Origin: Diplosphaera chodatii
Taxonomy: Eukaryota > Chlorophyta > Trebouxiophyceae > Prasiolales > Stichococcaceae
Direction: 5' to 3'
Assembly: GCA_032358165.1 (NCBI GenBank)
Contig: JAALGY010000023.1
Location: forward strand, 558,001-622,000
Length of the DNA stretch: 64,000 bases
Shown here: positions 38,501 through 51,500 of the stretch, piece after piece
Position numbering within the stretch: position 1 is the stretch's first letter
Layout: every line of letters begins with the position of its first letter
The notes under the pieces: model-generated
Seen by the model: the letters and a program-made list of their open reading frames with translations, nothing else
The model's database searches: none
Told to the model about the DNA's origin: nothing
Program-made: the position numbers and the translations under genes

Positions 38501-41500
38501 AATAACAATAATACTGCATGACAGCGCTGCTATACGAGTATGTAACAAAAGGTCGAGCACTGCCTTCAGAAACAGCAGAGGCTGCACACAATGTGCAGGT
38601 TCCTACTCAACCGATGGTGTCAAGTTGAGCACTGAGAGTGTGCACCTGCCGCGGAACCGCGGTGGGTGCCGGCGTTGAGGCGGTTGCCGGTGGCCAGGAT
38701 CTCCTGCAGCAGCACCACCCACGCCTCGCTACCCTGCAGCTGCTGGCACGCCGCCCCCAGCACCGCCAGCTGCCCGCGCACCTGCGCACAGCAAGAGCCC
38801 ATGGTACTTGAACTGATCGTGCTGAGGAAGAATGTCACTCGGACTCTACAGAAGACACCTCACATGCTACAATCCTACCGAGAGAAGCATCATAACGGGC
38901 TACAGCATCGATCACAAGGCAGCAGTGAGCACGCTTCAACGCCGCGGACAGCAGTGCACACAGCTGATCAGCCTCGTGCAGCAGGCAGAAGTGCAGCCGC
39001 TGCAGTTTGCGTGAACACGTAAATATTTGACCCCCTGTTGGGTTAACAGATGAAGGCGCCCACCCGGTCGGCGGCGGCGGCGAAGGAGCGGGAGAAGATG
39101 CAGCAGGCGATGCGCTGGCGGAGGCGCGGGATGGCGCGGATCTCCAGGAAGTAGCGCTCCACGGTGCCCAGCAGCGCGGGGTCGCTGACGCCCCGGTGCT
39201 GCGGGTGCTGGCCCTGCAGCGCAGACCAGTCCGAGCATCGGCCCGGTGCAGCACTCCTGTTGCATGTCCCCCTCATGCCAGCACTGGTCGACAGCACACA
39301 CGGTCCTGCTCTGCAGGGAAGCCTCGTCGCCCTTGAACAAGGGGCACATTGTCAGCGGATCCGCCCGCTAGGCATGAACAGAATCCATGCTACACACCTC
39401 CAGGTACAGCGCCAGGTCCTTGAGCTCCTGCTCCTCGGGCACCGCGCGCGACAGCGCGTCCAGCTGCTCCACCGTCAGCGCGCTGTCGTCCATCGCCAGC
39501 AGCGCCTCCTGCGGACCATGACAACAGCATACCGTCAATATCTCCGGTCGAGCTTGAATTTCGCATACGACGTGGAGCTGAACGCTGACCTCTGCACGTG
39601 CTGACCTCTGCACGTGCAGAACTACCGGTCATGGCGGTGTAACAGGGGTGGTACGCTTGCTGAGCTTGTGGACGCTTCCACTGACAGCATGGGGGGACTG
39701 GCGCTGGCAAAGTGCTGCACCTTGATGGCGGGGAAGGGCTTGCGGATGCCGGACAGCTCGATGCTGATGTTGTGAGCGCGGCGGTGCTCCACCAGCTGAA
39801 TTTCGGTGGCCCGCGCCGCCGTCAGCCGCCGCAGCGTCGCGCTCTCCACCACCGCAAACAGCGACTCCAGCTGCTCCATGTTCACCGAGGCCGCCCGCGG
39901 CGTGCCCTGCAGCGCACGACAGGTCGGGTCAATGCTGGCTGCTCTGTGGGATGTCCCACTGTGCCGTGTTGGCAATGCATGACCAGCATCCGTCCGCAGG
40001 ACCATGTGTTATGAGGCAATCAGGGGGAGCTGAGCCCGTCCCAGCACTTTGTCTTCCTTTTTAATGCCTCATGTGGCATACGTGTGCCACACAGGTTTAC
40101 CGGAGGGCTGCATACTTGACTGATTGTAGCCTGCACTCACCTTGGCCCACAGGCTGTCGGACGGCACGGCGCGGATCTTGTCCCAGTGCAGCTGCTTGAG
40201 GCGCTTGCGCTGTGTCGTGGTTGCGTGCACCACCTGCAGCATTGCCAGCGCAGCAGTGAGAGGACCATTCCTTTCGGCAGCCCCTGAGAGTGCAGACAAT
40301 GCTGACAGGGATGCAGGCCCACCTGAGCTCCAACAGGAGGAGTGGCAGTCTTGCCCGGCGTACCAGCCTTCTTGCCTGCATGATTATGTCGAGGCAAGCG
40401 AAGGATGAGGGCAGTTGCAGCCAGGGCTCCAAGACTGACTCTCCAGGCATGCACACATAAGTGTGCCCTTGGTATGCACACGGTGTGGCGTGGATTACAG
40501 AGTCGACAAAAGCAGGATGCCCACCCTGGAGGAGCTTGCCCTTGGGTGGAGGAGGCGGCGGGGTAGGCGGCACACCCTTGCCGCGGAGCTTGCCAGGGGG
40601 CGGCGGCGGCGGGGGCGGAGCCTTTACCCCCATTTTGGGTGGGGGCGGCGGCGGTGGCGGCGGAGCCTTCACCCCCGCCTTAGGTGGTGGGGGCGGGGGT
40701 GGCGGCGGAGCCTTCGCCCCCGGCTTGGGTGGTGGCGGCGGGGGTGGCGGCGGAGCCTTGGCCCCCGTCTTGGGTGGCGGGGGCGGGGCTGGCGCCTTGG
40801 GGGCCGCCTTGGCTCCTGGCGGCTTTGGTGGAGGCGGCGGCGGCGGCGGCGGCGGGGCTGTCGGTGGCTTGCCTGCAGCAGGGGCCGCAGGTCCCCGCGG
40901 CTTGCAGCCCGGCAGGAGCGGCGGCGGCGGCGGCGGGGGTGGCGGCGGGACACCTGCCGCCTTGCCATTTGCCTTGACCTGTTGCTGCGCGCCGTCCAGC
41001 TCCGCCTTGGCACGATGCGACGCGGGCGCGAGGACGCTGAAAGCGTGCATCACGTCTTGTGGCACGAAGTGCTGCGGCACCCCATCATGGCTGCACAGCA
41101 AGGCCGCCAGCGCCTCGATGACCTGGTCCCGCTTGTCGGGCGGCACCCAATCCGGCAGGTGGATGGCGCCCGCGCCGGAGGGCCCCACCACTACAGGGCT
41201 GGGACCAAAGTGGGCGGCCACGCCTTGAAGCGCTGGTGACATTGCCGCTGAAGCGGGCTGCGAGGCGGGCAGCTGCAGCGGGGCAGGCCCTGCGCCGGAG
41301 CTGGGTGCTGAGCCTGATGCCACAGCATGGCCGCCCATCTGGGGTGGTCCGGCGGGTGAGGCGGCTGACGAGGGGGCAGGGGAGCTGTTTCCGCTCAACG
41401 CTGGACGCTCAGGGCTGAGTGCATGGTCGTACAGCGGCGCTGGGGCCTTTGCTGGGCTGCTGAACTGTGCGGCGGCACCCTGGCCTGAATGCTGGTGCGC

Positions 41501-44500
41501 GGCTGCGCCCTGCTGCAGTGCCCGCTTTGAGGCTGCAAGTGCGGCCGCCTCTGCGACGCTGACCGTGCTGCCAACGGGAGGCTGAGCAGCTGCAGCTCGA
41601 CCTGCTGCTGCCGCTCCCACGGGCTGCGGGGCCTGCAGCGCACCCTGCTGCGCGACGCCGCCTGCGACAGCAGTCGCCGCTGACAGGGTGGAGGCCAGTG
41701 CCGCCATGCTGACGGCTGGAGCTGCACCAGAGCCAGTCATGGCAGCTGCCCCGGACCTTCTGCCATTCACAGGCGGCTGCTGGGGGTTGGCGACCTGCCG
41801 CTGCCCATGGGCAATGACTTGTTGCACCAGCGCCTCGGCATCGCTCGCGTCCCCAAGCAGCTTTTCGAGCTCGGCCATCGCCAACGCCTGGTGCGGCTCC
41901 AACTTGTGCTTTCCATGCGCCGTCCTGCCGCTGCTGCTGTGGCGGTGCTGCTTCGGAGGCAGTGCCCCTGCATGCAACAGCCAGACCCGTGGATGAGAAC
42001 TAGACTCGATGCTGTAACCATGTCCGACGTGCAGCTTGACAAGCCATGCAGGCATGTCGTCAACCGCACCTGCTGCGAATGCACTGCTGCCGGCCCGGCT
42101 GCGGTGCGGCCTGTGCCGGCCCGCCAGGGTGCTGGCGGTGGCGCGCGACGCCAGGCTGGCGCTGCTGGCGCCGCCGACCGACCTGTGTGAGGATGCCTTT
42201 CCTGCGTCCGGCTGCCCGGGGCGCCAGCCCCTGCTGCGCTCACGATGCTTGACCCGGCGGCCGGCCGCAGCCTGGCTGGCATGCGATGCGGCGCCGGCAG
42301 AGCTGCTGCTGGCACCGCCGCGGCTGTGGCCGGCGCCACTGTGGCTGCTGCCGCCGGCTGCTGAGGCTGTGAGGGCGGCATCGCCGTCCGCAGAGGCTGT
42401 AGCATCTGCGGGCCGCCATGGAGCAGGTGGTGCAGCAGACCCCGCAGCTGCGGGAGCATAGCCGCCCAGCACATCTGCAGCTGCAGCAGCCCCCGCTGCT
42501 TGCGGGCCAGCTGGCGCTGACAGATTCAGGTGTGCACTGCCTAAACCAATGCGCTGATCCGTGTCGCCGCCTGCAGCATTGGAAAATTTGGTGCAATGTT
42601 GGCAAAATTGTACTTTTCAGAGTGCCTTCAACCGATTTGAAGTAGCAGTTTGATGTACAGTGTTGCTGGCCGTGCCGAGGTCACCTGCTGCACTGCTGCG
42701 GGCTGCCAGCAGTGCTGCCAATGTAGCTGGGTGCGTGCGGACCGGAGTGCGCCCCGCTGAGCCCAGCTGCGAGCTGCTGTCAGTGCCGGCCTGTGAGTGC
42801 GCTGAAGCCCAGTCGCCGTCATCGCTGCTAGCCTGCAGCACAGGATCACATAGTGAGCGGGTCTCAGATTGCCAACATGCTGCAGCAGTGGTGCACATGC
42901 ACACTGCAGTTGCAATGGCAAGGCAGCCTTAAGTTCCATCGTCAGCACTCAATCGGTGCACAGAGCTGACCTCAAAGTCGTCAACGTCAATGCGGTGCGC
43001 CGCCAGCTCAGCAGCAGTGTAGGGCTGCGGTGCTGCTACCACAAGCGGGCTGCCGGCAGCAGCGGCAACCGCCAGAGCCGACAGCTCCTCCATGCTGCTG
43101 GGGTACACCCTGCTGCGGTCACCACCAGGCGGCTGGGCTCCAGGGTTCTGGGCTTCCGGCTCCAGAGCCGCCATCGCTGCCAGTGGGCCTGCGCTCGGTG
43201 CGCTGCCGCTCCCGATGCAGCTGTCAGGCTGCCGCCCGTGCAGCGAGGGCGAGGCGATGCCGTGGAGCCACGACTCGACGTGGCTCTGCACATCGCGGCT
43301 GACAGGCCGGCTGCCTGACGCGGAGGTGCTGGCATGGGCATCATCCGGCAGCACTGACGCATCATCAGGGTGACTTTTGGCTTGGTGCTGAGCGCCCCGG
43401 CCGTGTCTGCGACCTGCGACACTGCCATGCTGTTTGGTAGATGGCCGAGGCATGTCACCAGAGCGCGGCGACTCCACCGCCTCGCTGGCTGTGGGCTGAG
43501 GTGCTGCGGGCAGGGGTGCCGGCTGTTTTGCATCGTTTGGCCGCCAGGTGCCGCCGTGTGGCTGGCCGCAGGGTTCATTGTTGTCGCTGCCACTCAGGGT
43601 GCTGCCGCCAGCACTGTTGCTGAGTACATGCCTGCCGTCTACAACCGGGACAGCTGCTGATCCGCCGATGATGCTGCTGGAGGCGCGCTCGGACGAGTCC
43701 TCAGGGCTGTGCGGCCGGCAGTGGGCGCCTCCCACGGATCGTCTGCTGCGGTGCTTATGGCCTGATCCCAGCCGCCGCGGCTGGTGCTCCGAGCTTTGTT
43801 CCGCTTCGCTGTCTGATTCTGCGGCGCTCATGTCACAGCTGTGATCATGGGTGCTAGCTGCAGGATGCTGATAACCGGCATCTGCTGCCTGAGAGTCAAT
43901 CGGCTTCCAGCTGCCCGAGCGGTGGCGGCCACCGATCGCTGCAGCGGCCTCAGCAGCTGCAAAGCCTGCTGCGTCATCCGCTTCTGCAAGACTGGCGCTG
44001 TAGATGCTGTCAGGCACGGCCCCGTGCTGCTGAAAAGCTTGCGCCCCCGCCGCTGCCACTCTGGCGTGCCGCTGAGCTGCCTTGGCGGCTGCTTCTGCCG
44101 CAACATCGAACAGGTTGCGTCGCGCTTTGCGGGAGGCACCAGACTGCGTGCTGCTGGCCAGGCCGTGGCCACGGCTGCTGCGGGCTCCTTGGCCGTGCAT
44201 GGCGCCTGACGCTGCTGCCTGCAGCTGTGCAGCGATGTGCAGGCCGTCTCCAAAGGTGTCAGCAGCTCCGACGTCAGCGTCGACACCGCCGGGCTGCACT
44301 GCTGCAGCAAAGGGGTTCCTGCTGACGGCGTGGGAGTCGACTGTGCTGCTCGTTGCACCGCTGGCATCAAGGCTGCTGGCAGGCGGGGCGTATAGGCCGG
44401 ACGCCTCACGCTGCTGCAGAGATGGGCCATGCTGCAGGGCATCATTGATCGGGTCCGTGGTTGGCCGTTGCAGCCGAGGCGGCAGACTGCTGGTTGCGCT

Positions 44501-47500
44501 GCCAGTGCGACCCATGGCTGCTGTGTTCGCACTGCATGCACCAAAGCCATTGAGTGAGCTGCAATGCTTCACACGTCTGTAGGACTGGCAGCAGCCTGGG
44601 CAAGTGGGAGTGGCACCAACCAAGCCTCTGTGCCACTGCCCAACAGGACCCGAACAACAAGGCATGCATGTCGAGTGATTGGCCTCACCCTCGGGACCCC
44701 AGCTGGGTGGCCACATACGCTGCAAGCGCCGCGTCGCGCCTCGCCTTGCTGGCGATGTGCTGTGGCGCACCACCGCTGGCAAATGGCACCGTGCCATTCG
44801 CATGGTGTGCCCCAGCCTCTGGCGGCTGCCGGAGGCTGCCAGATGCTGAGCGCGGCTTGCCGGCCTCAGCACCGACGCCGCCAAAGTCCAGCGGCGAGCT
44901 CGGCAGCTGCAGGCTGGTTTGGTACCCCACCACAGCCGGACTGCCATCCAGCTGGCTGTCAGCATAGCCGCCGGCACTGCTGTCGCCATGCTGTGTGCTG
45001 AAGCTGCTGTCGCCGCTGCCAAGCCCGCTGCCGATGTGCGCCGTGCCATATCTGTAGGCGCCGGCGGCATGTGCGCCGTACAGCGTCCCGCTGCTGCTGC
45101 CAGCGCCACTCAAGTCCAGGCTGCTGCGGCCTCGCAGGTTGTCGAGGGCCTCTGCTGGGATGGATGCCTGCCGCTTGCCCAGGCGAGCCGAGCGCTGGGT
45201 CGGATCCCACCCCGAGTCCTGCAGATGAGTGGGGTGGAGGCTGGTCAGCACCACCTGCCCAGCTGTATATGGTGGCCCCCAGGAAGTTGCTGCTCATCCT
45301 TGCAGTGGGAATCAGGCCCGAACACCACAGCCGGGCGCAAGAACCACTCTTCAAAGCAGTTAACGGTGCAGAGCTGGCAAGCACAGGGCCTGCCAGCCGG
45401 CAACCCAGGCAAACACACCCGCAGGGGGTGGCGGGGGGTGGCCGCATCTGGATCATCAATGCTCTGGCTCCAGCCGCCCCTGCCGGCGCCCCGGCCGTCC
45501 CGCGGCAGCCACCTGACCGGCTGCCACTCCGGCTGCTTGGGCAGGGCCTTGGCGGGGTACAGAGACGAGTTGTTGTTGCCTGCGCAGAACGTCGCACATG
45601 GCTGCATCTCAGGCAGTGTGACACTTTCTGCACGCCACCAATGGGTGCTCCAGCAGCAGGTTGTGCTCTGTCGGGATGACCACACGCTGCACCAAAGCAC
45701 CACGGTCAGCCACGCAGCGGACAAAGCACCTGGGGGGCGCCAGGGGCGCTGCGTGTCGGGGCGCTGCGCGTCGGCGGGCGTCGCCGCGGAGGTGGTGGCT
45801 CGGCGCCCCGCAGTGTCCCCCTTCAGGATGGTGGGCGTCGTGTTCTGCTCTGGGCCTGGCGCGGCAGGGACATGTGCAGTCGGTGGGCCTGCCTGTTATG
45901 TTCAGCAGCTCGCTGCACGGCCACAGCAACACAGCCAGCGGTGCAGTTGAGCACACAGCCGGCAGGGTGGTCATCAGAGCTGTGGACCCTACCGCCGGGG
46001 GACAGGATGGTGGGCAGGCCGCCGGTGGTGTGGCGCGGCCGCCGCCGCGGTGCCGAGGTGGGCGACGTGGGCTCCGAGGCGCAGCGGCCCCCGGCACTGG
46101 CCGCAACCTCTGCAATCCAGCGGCGGCCGGCGTTCCGCATGTCCGGTATGCTGTCTGTTTCTGCACAGGCACACGTCCAGCAGGTTGTCAGCACCACGGC
46201 ATCCACACCCTGACCAGAGGAGATGGTTGGCCTCTTGCTGTGCCCAGCGTACCTGCCTGCCTCGCACGACTGCAGCACATGCGGAGACCTGGTTTCTGAG
46301 CAGGGCACTAGGGCCCTTCAGGCACCTGACGAGGTGCTGCGCCGTGGGTGTGTTGCACCGTTCGCCGTTGCACTGGAGCCCAGGCCGGTGCGGCTGCGGC
46401 GGAGCGCACTGCCACTGTGGCGCAGCATGCTGCTACCGGACTGCTGCCCAACGGCACCATTACCGCCGGTGCCATTCTGCAGGGGCCCAGTGCCGTGCGC
46501 TTGCAGCAGGGTGTACAGGCTGCTGGCGGGGTCCTGTGACAACGGCGTGATCAGCCTCCCCACTGGGCGCGGCGCTGCGGGTGGATCCCTGGAGCTGCGC
46601 CGCGAGGTCGGCTGTGAAGCCGTTGCACGGCGAGCCTGCAAGGCCAAGTTGCATCCGCTAACACCACGGCTTCAATGGCATGTCAGTCATACAAAACAAT
46701 GGCCATGAGATGTCGGCAGCATGTTGCAAATGTGGTGCTCGGGACAACCAACCATCGAGCTCACCTGTGGCACAGGCTGCACAGCTGCTGTTGCCGATGT
46801 CAGCAGGCCACTCATGCGTGGGTCCGGCCAGATAGAGGCAACCCCTTCCATCAGGAACAGCGTGATGGCCTCCAAGGCTGGCCGGGATTGGCGACCGTCT
46901 TCCGGCAGCTGCCCCAGCTGCACTGCCCGCTGGAAGACAGCCTGGCCAACGGCTGCAGCCTGCGCTGATGCCATACTGGTGTCCCCCGCCTGGCTCGACC
47001 GCCTTGCCAGAGCCACCAGGCGCTTGAGTGCATCTGCAGCCACCAGGGCCAGTCATTAGCTAGACCGCCTGAACCTTCTGCAGCACAGAGGCGTGCAGCA
47101 GCCACGCACAAGAACCCGACCCGCACGAACTGTCACCTCGCTCCAGCGGCGGCAGCCGGTCCTTGACAATGCTGGCCATGTAAGTGCTGATGTCTGCAGG
47201 TGCGGAACCGGCTGCAATGCCATACAGGGCTGTGGCATTGCTCTGTTCGTCCTTGTTCTGCTTATTCCGCTCGCTCATGCGGAATACATCTCCCGCAGCA
47301 ACCTCCCGCAGTGCTGCCGCAGCCACAGCATGCACGCCAGCCACCCTGACAACTGCGTGCGCGGTGTGAAATGATGTCAGCGCTATGCGATAAACACCCA
47401 CAGAAACACGATAGCTTACATCCAAAGCCAGAAGCCATACTGACCTGCGTCGATGCCTGTGGTCAGCCCTTGCAAGGCCATGTCGACGTCATGCTGGTTG

Positions 47501-47826
47501 GCGCCATTGCACCGCAGGTCAGGCGTTTGCGCAGCGGTCTCTGCAGCACGACCAATGGAGGCAGTTGGCAACGAGCACACGTCAACGTAAGTCATGGCAC
47601 AAAACCGCGATGGTAGCAACATGAACTATCCGCCGCAAGAGTGGGTTGCAAATTCGATCTTGCCTTCAGACTCCAGGAATTCAAGAGCTCTGGTGACAAT
47701 CTCAAGACGCTGCTGCCGGGACGCCTGGCCGGCAGCCGTGCCACCACTCCTGCGCCGCTGGAACAGCGCATTGTGCTGCAGCTCTGCTGTGTAGTCAGCA
47801 GGTCTCCTGGACCCAAACCTCGCCAT
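35501..47826 (-). CDS. Giant FH1-FH2 formin (about 2,600 residues)
   Basis: Formins nucleate and elongate actin filaments. In-phase exons: 47826-47664, 47540-47445, 47352-47137, 47033-46765, 46635-46326, 46160-45993, 45849-45730, 45579-45419, 45218-44689, 44576-42971, 42832-42685, 42540-40525, 40375-40323, 40233-40141, 39906-39721, 39508-39398, 39213-39064, 38781-38646, 38413-38250, 38050-37874, 37679-37536, 37291-37156, 36990-36605, 36454-36318 and 36092-35981; 35785-35582 and 35507-35501 are likely but the splice into them is unresolved. The FH1 domain is a block of long Pro runs split by Lys/Gly spacers (end of the 2,016-base exon). FH2 follows with L-K-Q-L-H-W-D-K-I, G-I-R-K-P-F-P-A-I-K, I-L-A-T-G-N-R-L-N-A-G-T-H-R-G and F-K-L-D-T-L-L-R-L-A-D-V-K-G-T-D. 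A 1,500-residue N-terminus is partly helical, mostly disordered. Introns after 47664, 38250 and 36318 start with GC. Confidence 0.87.
39585..39616. repeat. 16-bp direct tandem duplication in a formin intron
   Basis: Two perfect copies of a 16-base unit lie side by side (39585-39600 and 39601-39616), in the intron before the formin exon 39508-39398. Confidence 0.75.
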
Positions 47827-48573
47827 CCTTGTGTCCTTGTTGGCCGATGCACCACCGTTTTCAAGCGCAGCAATCAGAAACGCAGATGCTGTTCTTAAGT
47901 GTCCAAATGCTGCCTGAAGGTCTGCATAGCGGGCTTGCGTGACTTGACCGGGTAGGCTGTTGTTACACCAGCCCGATGTCAGCTGTCGATGCTCAGGTGC
48001 ACGCCAACCATTCTGTCCTGAAGGTGAGGCCCCGCCCTCGTCAAATACCTCTAGTCTATACTGTCATCGCAAACGTACTGAGGAGCATCATCAGGCACGA
48101 CAAATGCCTTGCCATCTGTTGAACGGCCACTTTCGGAGTGCGGGTCTTGCAGGTACTTTGTAGTTTGTTGTAAACCCACAACGGCAATCGTACCAGGCTT
48201 TGCTTTTGGTTGCATGATGCAGGCAGCATTGCCATGATCGCCGTATCTAGAACATTATACAAGCTAATAGAATCGTAGTTGGCAACACTGCACTGTGCGG
48301 GGTAAAACAAACGCAAACGCAAACGCACCGTTCATGCTGCTCCGATTCCGCTTTGGTCCGGTTGCAGCTTGCTTGTCTCTTGACCTGTTGACCTGTCTGT
48401 GCTGCAGTGTCACCGCAGCAATAGCTGGATGGCAAATAGCTCTTTGGACCGGTGCAGGCAGGCAGCGCGCAGCTGTAGCTGATCGAGGCCTGCATAACGA
48501 GGCAAGCAACATCAGCTGTGCTGGGCGATGAGCTGCCGCCTTACGTAGCGCCAATGCCCTCGGCTGACTTATC
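47827..48573. other. Divergent intergenic region (formin / site-1 protease)
   Basis: A gap of 747 bases lies between two divergent starts. It contains a short run of caaacg hexamers (about 48307-48326). No other element is supported. Confidence 0.45.
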
Positions 48574-51500
48574 ATGCGGCGTGGGGAAGCGTTGCTGCTA
48601 CTGCTCAGCCTATTTGTAGCCGCACTAAGCGGCAATAACATTCCAGTGAAGTGCAGCGCGGAAGTTCAGGTGGGCAGTGGCAGGCTCGCGGGCAGTTTTG
48701 GTCATGCGATCTTATACGCTTTGCAACAGTAGCAGAAACATATTGCTGTGTGCTATACTGTCGTGACGCATGATTCTGTGTCCTGCCATGTGCAGAAGCA
48801 GGATGTGTTGCGGCAATGCGCGGCCGAGCCGGCCTCGCAGCCGAGGCTTGGGCGCAGCACCCCAGCACGCTCGCAGGCTCTGCCAACATGCCAGCAACAG
48901 CAGCAGGAGGATGCAAAGGCATCTGGTCAGGACGTCGAAGCGCGGTACCTGGTCCGCTTCCGGCAGTACCGCATGGCAGAGCAGCACCGTGCCACTGTTG
49001 ATGCAGCGCTGCGGAGCCTGAAATCAGCGAACAGCAGCGGGCTGACCGCCCATCAACGGCACACGTGGCGCTGGATCGACCGCCGCAACAAGGCGGCGGC
49101 GTACCCAACGGACTTTGGGCTGTTGGCATGCAGACCCGCAGTTGCAGACCTGCTCAAGGTGGCCTGTCAGCATGCATGCACATCAGGCCAGTCCGACAGC
49201 TCAGAATGCACCCTCGAGTACTGCAATAGCATCGAGCATTTGTTTGTTGAATACTGCGTCTCTGCCATCGTGCAACACAGGCATGCCTGCTGAGGGAGGC
49301 CGGCGTGAAGGATGTCCACCCAGACCGGCGACTATCCCGCTCACTGGCATGGGCGTCATCAGAGAGCACTGCCAGCAGCAGTCTACATCACAATGCTTCA
49401 GATGGCCATGTCCGCAGGCGGCCGGGCAGGTGGGGAGGAGCAACTGTGCAGCATCTCATGTGCAACTGTTGGCAGCAGCTTCCACATGCATCCTGTGCCA
49501 AGGTGCCATTGCTCTGGTGACAGCGTGGTTCGCCCCTGGCTGCAGGCTGCAGACGCGGCCCACACTCGGCCTGAATGACACAGAGGCCCCAGGTTTCAGC
49601 ATAGCGGAGCGGCGGCGGCTCCTCGGCAGCCGCTCCACCGTCACAGTGAGCATGTACATACACCGCCAATGAGGGTCATGAAGAACACTTGGCCGCATGC
49701 AAGGCATGAGCACCATATGTGATATGGGAGCTCATGCAGGGCTAGGGACATGTGCATGGCCGTTTGCCCTGCAGGGCGCTTTTCATGCAGAGAAGCTGTG
49801 GGAGGCGGGGTTCCGGGGTGCGGGCGTCAAGATGGGCGTTTTTGACACCGGCATCCGGCCTGACCACCCACATGTCAGAAACATCAAGTGCGGCCAAAAG
49901 CGCCTGGCTCTCAGGGGGAAACTCTGCAACTGTGTGCATGCGCATGCATCGGCGGGCACCTGATCTTGCATACAGGTCATTGAGTCGATGACACGCACTG
50001 AGTGGCTGACATACATCCGCAGGGAGCGCTCAAATTGGACGCATGAGCCCACTCTCGAAGATGGGTTGGGGCATGGCACCTTTGTGGCGGGCGTCATTGC
50101 ATCTGTCGACCCCGACTGTCCAGGCTTTGCCCCAGATGTCGAGCTGTACACTTTTCGTGTTTTCACCAATGATCAGGTCTGCAGCACTGCGCAGCGGCAC
50201 CTGCATTGTGTGTGCTGACATCAACGGTTACGAATCCTTGACCAGATGTCCATCAACGGTTACGAATCCTTGACCAGATGTCCATCACGGATAAAATGCA
50301 TGCTTATGAGCTGCAGATAAGAACTCGCATGCCGTGCAGGTCAGCTACACGAGCTGGTTCTTGGACGCCTTCAACTATGCCATTGCAACTGGCATGAATG
50401 TCGTCAATTTGTCCATCGGAGGGCCTGATTATTTGGACCAGCCTTTTGTTGAGAAGGTACGCTCAATCCTGTTCAATTGCTGCTGTGGACATGCTTGCGG
50501 CATGTGGGCAGTCACCTCATACGCTGCTCTGTACACAATCATGCCGTCGGGTCCAGATGTTACAGCATGTCGCCTACAGGTTTGGGAGATTACCAGCAAT
50601 GGCATCATAATGGTATCTGCCATTGGCAACGATGGGCCGCTGTATGGCACGCTGAACAACCCTGCGGATCAGAATGACGTCATTGGCATTGGCGGCATTG
50701 ATTTTCAGGACAAGTGAGGGCAGCAGCCGCATTCTGTCCTGTGCACCCGATGCGTCTCTGCCGGCAGCAGGCCTAACTGCATGCCAAAAGCAACTTTGCA
50801 AGGGCGCTGTTCAGCCACTTCGAACATGACAGTCCATCTCATGCAGTTTGTCTGTTGCCGTGCAGCATTGCGGGCTTCTCGTCACGCGGCATGTCCACCT
50901 GGGAGATCCCCTTCGGCAGCGGCCGCTCCAAGGTGTGGTGCTCTGCCAGCGATTGCACAATTGCTGGGTTTCCCTGCAACACATGGTGATCATGATGCGG
51001 CAGCTCTCTGCGATGCGTCACGCCCTGCCCTGTTTTGACAGTTAAGTTTCCTTGTGCTTTCAGTCATAGATAAAACAACGGATTGGAACATGTACAACTG
51101 AAATCATTTTGCAGCCGGATGTGGTGGCATTCGGCAAGGACGTGCTGGGCAGCCGCATCGAGGGCGGCTGCCGCTCGCTGTCCGGCACCAGCGTGGCGTC
51201 ACCGGTGGTCGCCGGCGCCGTGTGCCTGCTGGCCTCCGTCGTGCCGGAGGCCAAGCGGTGAGGCTGGATGGCCAGCTGCCATCATCAGCCGCAGCACCGG
51301 CAAGCCCGGAGGCGCTTACCACGGCCGACGCTGATCTGGGAATGAAAGCGCACTGCTGGCGCCTGTCCAAGCACAGGCTTTACTAGTTTGGCTGCACGCT
51401 TGAGCTGTTGCTTGCTGCGGCAGGTGGGCGGTTCTCAACCCGGCCAGCATGAAGCAGGCGCTGGTGGAGGGCGCGACCCGCATCCCCGGCCCCAACATGT

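Noticed and set aside
40461..41228. Gly-rich 255-codon frame on the + strand
   Set aside because: It is the antisense of the formin FH1 proline block; poly-Pro codons read as poly-Gly on the other strand.
42929..45109. Very long - strand frame (about 726 codons) as a single intronless gene
   Set aside because: Its lower part, the exon 44576-42971, is real and joins in phase to other formin exons; the upper part is a shadow of the exon 45218-44689, which reads in another frame.
50219..50284. Direct repeat as a CRISPR-like or regulatory array
   Set aside because: Only two adjacent copies without spacers, inside an intron; a simple duplication.
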